Below, piece after piece: positions 45,220 to 51,732 of a stretch of DNA of 64,000 nt. This DNA comes from Paramicrobacterium fandaimingii. GTDB taxonomy: Bacteria > Actinomycetota > Actinomycetes > Actinomycetales > Microbacteriaceae. The position numbers were made by a program, and so were the translations under genes. Within the stretch, counting starts at the first letter, position 1. Each line of letters starts with the position of its first letter. Location: NCBI RefSeq assembly GCF_011751745.2, contig NZ_CP061170.1, positions 3,224,001-3,288,000 of the forward strand. Reading direction: 5' to 3'. The notes under the pieces are model-generated. The model saw only the letters and a program-made list of their open reading frames with translations, ran no database searches and had not been told where the DNA came from.

Positions 45220-46098
45220 TCAGCCGGCGAATGACGACAGCAGGCGTCCCGCCACTCCGGGCTCGACGGCGAAGACCGCCCCGGCCGCAGGCTGCTCGCC
45301 TTGCGGAACGTCCTGACGTGACGTGGTTATGAAGAGCGTGCGCAGCCCCTCTCCCCCAAAGCAGCAGGCCGAGGTGTTCGTCACGCCCGGCACATCGACG
45401 ACCTCGCTCAAGCGACCGTTGGAGTCATAGCGCCGAACCGCGCCGCCTCCCCAGAGCGCCGTCCAGACGCCGCCCTCCGCGTCGACGGCAAGGCCGTCCG
45501 GGCGCCCGATCTCCTCGTCGATCGTGACAAACGGCGCGCGATTCTCGAATGCACCTCGTTCTCCGTCGAAGTCAAACACGTCAATGCGGCCGGTCGGAGT
45601 GTCGTTGTAGTACGCCTGAGTTCCGTCGTCGCTCCACTGAAGCCCGTTCGAGATTGTCACGTCGCCGAAGACGCGATGCGCTGTGCCGTCGGCATCCAAT
45701 CGAAACAGCTCGCCTCGCCCGGGCTCGGCGTCGTAGGCCATCGTTCCGCAATAGAAGCGTCCCTGCGGGTCGCAGCCGCCTTCATTCATGCGGATTCCGG
45801 GGTCGACAATGATGTCGTCAAAACGCCTCTCGAGCGTGAACGCTCGCGAGAAGAGCGAGAATCCGTGCTCAGTTGCGACGGCGAACCCACCAGCGGTTCG
45901 CGGTCGAAGGGCTGCCGCGACGGCGCTTCCGACATCGTGCCTCGTCGGTGCTTCAGAGCCGTATTCCGGCGAGCCGAGATCGACGACGGCTCCCGCCATC
46001 ATGTCGACGATCAGCAGGCGCTTCTCAGCGGCATCCCACATGGGTCCTTCGCCGTGCCACGCCACCGGCGCGCCCAAAGCCTCTGCCTTCACAGCCAT
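45220..46098 (-). CDS. SMP-30/gluconolactonase family lactonase
   Basis: 292 residues from the ATG at 46098. A GTG start at 46152 is in frame, and the GGAGA before the ATG is very close, so the start is uncertain. The six-bladed propeller has the metal ligands of the family: Glu in AWHGEGPMWD, Asn in TISNGLQWSDD and Asp in IGRPDGLAVDAEGG, with the lid segment MNEGGCDPQGRFYCGTM. Members hydrolyse aldonolactones, including L-arabinono-lactone. It shares the heptamer-containing promoter region with the symporter at 46328. With a GH127 that frees L-arabinose and a semialdehyde dehydrogenase in the same locus, an arabinolactonase role is plausible. Confidence 0.85.
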   Translation of the reverse strand: MAVKAEALGAPVAWHGEGPMWDAAEKRLLIVDMMAGAVVDLGSPEYGSEAPTRHDVGSAVAAALRPRTAGGFAVATEHGFSLFSRAFTLERRFDDIIVDPGIRMNEGGCDPQGRFYCGTMAYDAEPGRGELFRLDADGTAHRVFGDVTISNGLQWSDDGTQAYYNDTPTGRIDVFDFDGERGAFENRAPFVTIDEEIGRPDGLAVDAEGGVWTALWGGGAVRRYDSNGRLSEVVDVPGVTNTSACCFGGEGLRTLFITTSRQDVPQGEQPAAGAVFAVEPGVAGRLLSSFAG

Positions 46099-46235
46099 TC
46101 TCCGTTGATCACGTGTGTGTTCTGTGCAGCACGTGACGCCGACACGTCGCACTGGTCACCTGCGTCCTCCAGGCTACAGAAGGCGCGACGCTTCCCGATG
46201 ACGGGATTCTGCGCCTTTCTCTTCCCACGCTCCAC

Positions 46236-46263
46236 AGTGATATGTAACATGTCACATGTTTTA
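46236..46263. promoter_or_regulatory. four tandem TGTNACA-like heptamers between lactonase and symporter genes
   Basis: AGTGATA, TGTAACA, TGTCACA and TGTTTTA follow one another at an exact 7-bp pitch; the central pair (46243-46256) is the best palindrome in the window (TGTAACA/TGTCACA). It lies between the divergent SMP-30 and AGCS genes and could control both. Confidence 0.6.
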
Positions 46264-46327
46264 AACTTTTCGTCGCTCCCATTCGCGGACGAATGCGGCG
46301 TCTTAACACGACGACAGTAAGGAAGAC

Positions 46328-47803
46328 ATGGACGTCCTCGCCACGATCAATGACCTGATCTGGAATCCGATGGCCTATCTGGCCCTCGGGCTCGGACTCT
46401 TTTTCACGATCCTCACGCGCGGCATTCAGTTCCGGCGCATCCCCGACATGATCCGCGAACTTGGGGCGAAGAAAGATACGCCAGACGGCAACTCTCCCCT
46501 GCAGGCAGTGCTGCTCACGCTCGCCAGCCGTGTGGGCGTCGGCAACATCGCCGGTGTGGCCACGGCCATCTACGCGGGCGGCCCCGGAGCGATGTTCTGG
46601 ATGGTGCTGTGCGCCCTGCTCGGCTCGGCGAGCGCCTACGCCGAGTCGACGCTGGCGCAGGTGTTCAAGACGAAGATCGACGGTGAGCATCGAGGCGGGG
46701 TTCCGTACTACGTGGAGAAGGGCCTCAAGGCGAAGTGGCTCGCCGTCATTCTCGCCACGATGATCCTCGTCGGGTACGGCTTCGTCTTTCCCGGCGTGCA
46801 GTCGAACAACATCGCACAGAGCGTGAATGAAGCGTTCAGCATTCCGCTCTGGGCAACGGCCATTTTCGTGACCGTGCTTCTTGCCGTTGTGATCGTCGGC
46901 GGCACCAAGCGCATCGTCGCCGTCGCCCAGGTGTTCGTTCCGTTCATGGCCGCCGGCTACATCATCGCAACGATCGTCATGCTGGCTGCGAATGTCGAGC
47001 AGATCTGGCCGACGATGCAGCTGGTCTTCTCAAGCGCGTTCGGCGTCAACCAAGTGTTCGGTGGAATCCTCGGCGCGGCCGTCGCCTGGGGCGTGCGCCG
47101 CGCCGTCTTCTCCAATGTCGCCGGTGTCGGCGAGGGAACGTTCGGTGCAGCATCCGCCGCCGTGCGCCACCCCGCAAAGCAGGGCCTCGTTCAGGCGTTC
47201 TCGATCTTCATCGACACTGTCGTCGTGTGCAATGCGACGGGCATCATGATTCTCATCTCAGGGCTTTACGACGTCGCCGATGAGAACGGCAACCTGATCT
47301 TCAGCGGTGCGAACGGAATCGAAGCGGGCCCCGGGTACACGCAGGCGGCCATCGACACGATCGCTCCGGGAATCGGCCCGGGCTTCGTCGCCATCGCGCT
47401 GTTCTTCTTCGCCTTCACAACACTTATCGCGTTCTACTACATCGCAAAGACGAACGTCGTCTACCTGTTCCGCGGGCGCGCTGCGGTGGTCGCCGATTGG
47501 GTGCTCAAGATCGGCATGGTCGCGATCACGTTCTACGGCAGCGTCGAGTCGCCAACGATCATCTGGGCAATCGGCGACATCGGCTACGGCTCGATCGGCT
47601 GGGTCAACATGATCTGCATCCTCCTGCTGAGCCCCGTCGTCTACACGGTGACGCGCGATTACGACAGGCAGCGCAAGGCGGGCAAAGACCTCGCGTTCAA
47701 CCCTGAAGCGCTCGGCATTAAGCGCGCTCACTTCTGGATGCAGGACCACACGGGCACGATCGCCCGAGCGAAGGCCGACGGCCTTCTCGACGACAACCGT
47801 TGA
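46328..47803 (+). CDS. sodium:alanine/glycine symporter (AGCS family)
   Basis: 491 residues with about 11 membrane helices. It shows the AGCS signature region LTLASRVGVGNIAGVATAIY, with the conserved GGPGAMFWMV following, and AEGTFGAASAA-like GEGTFGAASAAVRHPAKQG. The family imports alanine, glycine or related amino acids with sodium. It is the first gene of an operon with a proline-racemase-family enzyme and an ornithine-cyclodeaminase-like reductase, so hydroxyproline or proline is the likely cargo. Confidence 0.9.
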   Translation: MDVLATINDLIWNPMAYLALGLGLFFTILTRGIQFRRIPDMIRELGAKKDTPDGNSPLQAVLLTLASRVGVGNIAGVATAIYAGGPGAMFWMVLCALLGSASAYAESTLAQVFKTKIDGEHRGGVPYYVEKGLKAKWLAVILATMILVGYGFVFPGVQSNNIAQSVNEAFSIPLWATAIFVTVLLAVVIVGGTKRIVAVAQVFVPFMAAGYIIATIVMLAANVEQIWPTMQLVFSSAFGVNQVFGGILGAAVAWGVRRAVFSNVAGVGEGTFGAASAAVRHPAKQGLVQAFSIFIDTVVVCNATGIMILISGLYDVADENGNLIFSGANGIEAGPGYTQAAIDTIAPGIGPGFVAIALFFFAFTTLIAFYYIAKTNVVYLFRGRAAVVADWVLKIGMVAITFYGSVESPTIIWAIGDIGYGSIGWVNMICILLLSPVVYTVTRDYDRQRKAGKDLAFNPEALGIKRAHFWMQDHTGTIARAKADGLLDDNR

Positions 47804-47843
47804 GTGCCGAAATTCACGAACACAACCTGGGAGACTCTGAAGC

Positions 47844-48893
47844 ATGGATGCTGTCAGCACCGTGGACTTTCACACGGCAGGCGAGCCGTTTCGCATCGTC
47901 GACGACGCTGGCGTGCCGCTCAAGGGCGACACCGTGGCGGAGCGCCGCGTGCACGCGATGGCCCCGGGGTCGGCGCTCGACGACCTGCGGAAGGTTCTCT
48001 GCTTTGAGCCGCGCGGTCACGCAGACATGTACGGCGGGTTCATCACGCCGCCCGATGACGACGGTGCGCACTTCGGCGTTCTGTTCTGGCACAAAGACGG
48101 GTTCTCGACGGCCTGCGGGCACGGAACGATCGCGCTCGGCGTGTGGGCTGTCGAAACCGGGGTGGTGGCAGCGCCCGACACCGGCACCACGGAGGTCGTG
48201 ATCGATGTGCCGTCTGGGCGAGTCACCGCGCGGGTGCACACCGAAGCCGGCCTGGTCACGAGCGTCGACTTCGTCAACATTGCGAGCTATGTTCTGGCGA
48301 CCGGCGTCTCAGTGCGAACCTCGCGGGGAGACGTGCTGGTCGACGTGTCGTACGGCGGCGCCATCTATGCGCAGCTCAATGCGGCATCCGTTGGGCTGAG
48401 TGTTGAGCCCGGAAACATCGACGCCCTCATCGCGCTGGGCCGCGAGGTCAAGTGGGCGCTTAACGACGCGGCCGTCGCGCAGCATCCGGATGACCCGCGC
48501 CAGAGCGGCATCTACGGCACCATTCTGTTTGAGCAGACGCCCGCGTCCGCACCATCGGACGCCGCAGGTCCGCTCGCGCAGCACAACGCCACCGTCTCGC
48601 AGCGAAACGTCACTGTCTTCGCCGACGGGCAGGTCGATCGGTCGCCCTGCGGGTCGGGCACGGCCGCCCGCATTGCAACGCTCGCCGCAGAGGGAACGCT
48701 CACCGAGAACGGCACACTGCAGCACGGCTCGATCGTCGGCTCGACGTTCGCAGGCAGCATCCTCTCGCGTACCCGCGTGCACGGGCGAGACGCCGTGATT
48801 CCGCAGGTGTCGGGCATGGCCTACCGCACAGGCGAGAGCACATTCACGGTCGACCCACGAGACCCTCTGACCCCTGGCTTCGTCCTGCGCTGA
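47844..48893 (+). CDS. proline racemase family enzyme, trans-3-hydroxyproline dehydratase-like with Cys/Cys site
   Basis: 349 residues, longer than the epimerase at 26288 and clearly from another branch. The segment KDGFSTACGHGTIALG with C91 and the C-terminal SGMAYRTGESTFTVDPRDPL resemble trans-3-L-hydroxyproline dehydratases such as human L3HYPDH. In that enzyme the second catalytic residue is Thr273 (the sequence around it is RSPTGSG). Here the aligned position is C269 in VDRSPCGSGTAARI, which would allow two-base racemase or epimerase chemistry. The next gene encodes an ornithine-cyclodeaminase-like protein, the usual partner of the dehydratase as pyrroline-2-carboxylate reductase. Dehydratase and epimerase activities both remain possible. 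Confidence 0.82.
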   Translation: MDAVSTVDFHTAGEPFRIVDDAGVPLKGDTVAERRVHAMAPGSALDDLRKVLCFEPRGHADMYGGFITPPDDDGAHFGVLFWHKDGFSTACGHGTIALGVWAVETGVVAAPDTGTTEVVIDVPSGRVTARVHTEAGLVTSVDFVNIASYVLATGVSVRTSRGDVLVDVSYGGAIYAQLNAASVGLSVEPGNIDALIALGREVKWALNDAAVAQHPDDPRQSGIYGTILFEQTPASAPSDAAGPLAQHNATVSQRNVTVFADGQVDRSPCGSGTAARIATLAAEGTLTENGTLQHGSIVGSTFAGSILSRTRVHGRDAVIPQVSGMAYRTGESTFTVDPRDPLTPGFVLR

Positions 48894-48919
48894 CCCCCGA
48901 AGAAAGAGAACAGATCACC

Positions 48920-49843
48920 ATGATGACCTACGTTGATGCCAACACCGTTCGCGCGACATTGACAGAGGATGCCGCTGTCGAGGCGATCCGCCAGACGCTG
49001 CAGAAGGGTTTCGACCCGGCCGATGACATCCCGCGCCAGCTGCTGCCGATTCCGGGCGGCGAGCTGCTCGTCATGCCCTCGGCGACAGAGCAGGCGACGG
49101 GCATCAAGGTGCTCACTGTCGGGCCAGACGACCCGAAACGCACGGTGCCGCGCATTCAAGGGCAGTACTTGCTGTTCGACGCCGAGACGCTGTCGCCGCG
49201 CATGATGCTCGATGGCATTGCGCTCACGTCGTTGCGCACCCCGGCCGTCTCGTTCGCGCCGATCGCACCGCTGCTGACGGCGAGCGCTGAACCGTTGAAC
49301 GTCGTCATCGTCGGAACCGGTGCCCAGGGCGTTGCACACGAGGCAACGCTGCGCGCGGTGCTCGGCGAGACTCGCGAGTCTTGCATCACGTATGTCAGTC
49401 GCACCCGTCCTGACTGGTGCGAGCGATGGGCCGAGACCGGCACTGACGAGGCGCGCGCTGCGATCGCGGCATCCACTCTGATTGTCTGCGCGAGCACAGC
49501 CAAGACCCCTGTTCTCGATGACGAGTGGGTGAGACCGGATGCTGTCGTCATCGCACTCGGCTCTCATGACCCCGCGGAGCGCGAGCTGCCCAGTGCGCTG
49601 ATGGCGCGTGCGCAGATTGTCGTGGAGGATGTCGACACGGCGTTTCGCAGTGGTGGAGACATTGTGATGGCCGCTGCCGACGGCTCAATCACGCGCGACG
49701 ATCTCATTCCGATGCGGGCGGTGATTCGCGGTGAGCACGAGCTTCACCGCGACACACCCATCGTCGTCAAGACGACGGGAATGTCGTGGGAAGATCTCGC
49801 TCTCGCGACGGCGATCGCTACCCTTCTCGACGAGATGGTTTGA
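48920..49843 (+). CDS. ornithine cyclodeaminase/mu-crystallin family, likely pyrroline-2-carboxylate reductase
   Basis: 307 residues. An N-terminal substrate domain precedes a Rossmann fold (NVVIVGTGAQGVAHEATLRA, GxGxxG). A second ATG three bases downstream is an equally good start. In bacteria that use trans-3-hydroxyproline, members of this family reduce 1-pyrroline-2-carboxylate to L-proline with NAD(P)H. It follows the dehydratase-like gene by 26 bp. True ornithine cyclodeaminase (ammonia release from ornithine) is less likely in this neighbourhood. Confidence 0.85.
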   Translation: MMTYVDANTVRATLTEDAAVEAIRQTLQKGFDPADDIPRQLLPIPGGELLVMPSATEQATGIKVLTVGPDDPKRTVPRIQGQYLLFDAETLSPRMMLDGIALTSLRTPAVSFAPIAPLLTASAEPLNVVIVGTGAQGVAHEATLRAVLGETRESCITYVSRTRPDWCERWAETGTDEARAAIAASTLIVCASTAKTPVLDDEWVRPDAVVIALGSHDPAERELPSALMARAQIVVEDVDTAFRSGGDIVMAAADGSITRDDLIPMRAVIRGEHELHRDTPIVVKTTGMSWEDLALATAIATLLDEMV

Positions 49844-49964
49844 GACGTAGCGGCATACGATGCAGTGAAGGTTGACGACGATGGAACGCGAGTCACCCAC
49901 AACGAGTCGACAGGTGACGACACTTAGAAGCCGAGAATCCGCCCGACGCGACCCGAGGGATCAC

Positions 49965-50459
49965 TCATAACGATCTTGCCTCGCGAAGTATGCGACGGTC
50001 ACCTTCGCTCGCGATATCGAGAGATCCAACCGAGAGGATGTCAACGGGGCGCCGAACGATCGCCTCAACATCGGAGGCAAAGCCGGCGATGTCGAAATAC
50101 GACGTTCCATCACCCGTTTCCACGAGCAAATCAACATCGCTGCGCTCGTCTGCTTCGCCACGCGCCACTGACCCGAACACCTTCACATCATCAAGATTGT
50201 GCATGGCAGCAAGTCGCATAATGAGGTCTCGTCGCTCGTGCAGAAGCGATCGCACGTCACCGGGCTCTATCCGAACACCATCCGACATGTTCCGATATTG
50301 CTCAATGGGAACAATGACGGCAGTCGGGCGGCGGTGCGCCCCGATGATGACCGGCGTGGACGAGTCCGGGTGCTCACGAAAGGAACGCACGATCTGCGTC
50401 AGAGTCGCACGGGACTCCGAGAGGGTGACTACTTCTTCATTGTCAACGACAGCTCTCAT
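49965..50459 (-). CDS. Phd/YefM-like antitoxin domain fused to MNT nucleotidyltransferase
   Basis: 164 residues. Residues 1-57 look like a Phd/YefM antitoxin (VTLSESRATLTQIVRSFREH, then RRPTAVIVPIEQYRNM). Residues 70-150 form a minimal nucleotidyltransferase with G96-S97 followed by D108-V-D110 (the GSx10DxD motif in FGSVARGEADERSDVDLLVE) and a third acid D140. MNT proteins usually act as antitoxins that AMPylate a HEPN toxin encoded next door. Here no HEPN gene is present: only 121 bp separate it from the convergent gene downstream. A perfect palindrome lies just upstream. Probably a solitary antitoxin or a relic of a two-gene module. Confidence 0.85.
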   Translation of the reverse strand: MRAVVDNEEVVTLSESRATLTQIVRSFREHPDSSTPVIIGAHRRPTAVIVPIEQYRNMSDGVRIEPGDVRSLLHERRDLIMRLAAMHNLDDVKVFGSVARGEADERSDVDLLVETGDGTSYFDIAGFASDVEAIVRRPVDILSVGSLDIASEGDRRILREARSL

Positions 50460-50472
50460 AGGAGCATTCTAT

Positions 50473-50486
50473 AATCTGTACAGATT
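50473..50486. promoter_or_regulatory. palindrome AATCTGTACAGATT upstream of the antitoxin-MNT gene
   Basis: Perfect 14-bp palindrome 14-27 bp upstream of the start, followed by another half site TACAGATT at 50491-50498. An AT-rich segment beside it (TTATAG on the reverse strand) could be the -10 element. Fits autoregulation by the Phd-like DNA-binding domain. Confidence 0.55.
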
Positions 50487-50547
50487 TAAGTACAGATTAG
50501 TTTCATGCGGGAGCACATGATGCTGACCTCTCTCGGGCGAGGCTGCG

Positions 50548-51567
50548 TCAACGCAGGTCAGCGAGCGTACTGCTCAGCTCGATTGAGCACGGCAGCAGCA
50601 CGCGTGTCTCGACGTCGACATCACCGCGCATGATGCGCGCGAGCAGGCGCACAGCCTCGGTGCCGAGCCGAGCGCGCGGAGCCACGAGCCTCGTGATGTC
50701 GTGCGTGTGAAAACCGTGCAGCGAGTGCTCACCAAGCGCGATGACTGACACATCACGACCACGCGTCTGAATCACCGTCGCAAGCTGCTGCGCTTCGGAG
50801 GGATCTTCCGCAAAGATGACTGTCGCCCCGGCAGCTTCCACCTCTCGCACGAGCGACTCAAGATCGCGCTGCCCACGGGTCACGACTCGAGAATTCACTC
50901 CGTGGCGATGCGTCGCCCGTGCGTACCCCGCCAAGCGATCTCGCGTCGATTCGGCGTCAAATGGCAGTTTTACGTAGAAGGACTCCGTGTGCCCGCGAGT
51001 GACAGCGAGGTCGACGAGCTGTTCGACCGCTGTCGAGTAGTCGGCTCCCACATACGGAATCCGAGGGTCGCCATCTCGACGACCGACGGCGACAAACGGG
51101 TAGTCCATTTCGACGAGGCGGGCGAGCTCCCCGGCATCCATCTGGCGCCCGAGCAATACGCACCCGTCGGCCACACGGAGTCGGCTCCCCTCCTTCAGCA
51201 GACGACGAGACCCTTCGGCCGAGTGAGAACTGGTGAACATGAGTAGATCGGCGCCGAGCTCTTCGGCCGCCGACTCGACTCCCGTCAGAAGCGGGGCGTA
51301 GAAGTCTGATGTTTCCATCGGAAACGCCGACTCGTAGGTGAACACTCCAAGGATGTTGTTCGATTTTCCCGCGAGGCTGCGCGCCACCGGATCTGCGGCG
51401 TACTTCGTATCGCGGATCACGTCAAGAACGCGCTGGCGCGTGCCGTTGGAAAGGCGAGTCGTGGTGTCTGTGCGCCCACTCAAGACGAGCGAGACCGCGG
51501 CCTGACTCACTCCCGCGAGCTCGGCAATGCGACGCTGCGTCATGCGTTGAGGACTCGCGGGGGTCAC
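50548..51567 (-). CDS. LacI family transcriptional regulator
   Basis: 339 residues. The HTH (QRRIAELAGVSQAAVSLVLS) and hinge (ARSLAGKSNNILGVFT) lead into the sugar-sensing domain. It is a clear paralogue of the LacI protein at 60129: both share ILGVFTYE, LGADLL/LGVDML with LMFTS/LLFTS, ADGC-LLG and PYVGADY. It is divergent from the secreted GH43-like protein, with a palindrome (51651-51669) in the 165-bp gap, and probably represses that gene. Confidence 0.92.
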   Translation of the reverse strand: MTPASPQRMTQRRIAELAGVSQAAVSLVLSGRTDTTTRLSNGTRQRVLDVIRDTKYAADPVARSLAGKSNNILGVFTYESAFPMETSDFYAPLLTGVESAAEELGADLLMFTSSHSAEGSRRLLKEGSRLRVADGCVLLGRQMDAGELARLVEMDYPFVAVGRRDGDPRIPYVGADYSTAVEQLVDLAVTRGHTESFYVKLPFDAESTRDRLAGYARATHRHGVNSRVVTRGQRDLESLVREVEAAGATVIFAEDPSEAQQLATVIQTRGRDVSVIALGEHSLHGFHTHDITRLVAPRARLGTEAVRLLARIMRGDVDVETRVLLPCSIELSSTLADLR

Positions 51568-51650
51568 AGCATCAGCCTCCAGAACAGCATCGCGCGCCTC
51601 ACGATCGTGCTCGCCGTCGAAATGATGCTGATTATCCTAACGACATTTCC

Positions 51651-51669
51651 GATGATTATGCGTATCATC
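51651..51669. promoter_or_regulatory. LacI-type operator between regulator and GH43-like gene
   Basis: GATGATTATGCGTATCATC is an imperfect palindrome centred on ATGCGTAT, 64 bp before the GH43-like ATG. It resembles the palindrome at 61322-61337 upstream of the paralogous LacI gene (core ATGCGCAT). A CG-centred palindrome is usual for LacI-family proteins. Confidence 0.55.
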
Positions 51670-51732
51670 ACCCGCAACCCTTGATGTCATCAACTGCACA
51701 TGGCGCCAATGACGGCGCGAGAAGGAGCACAT

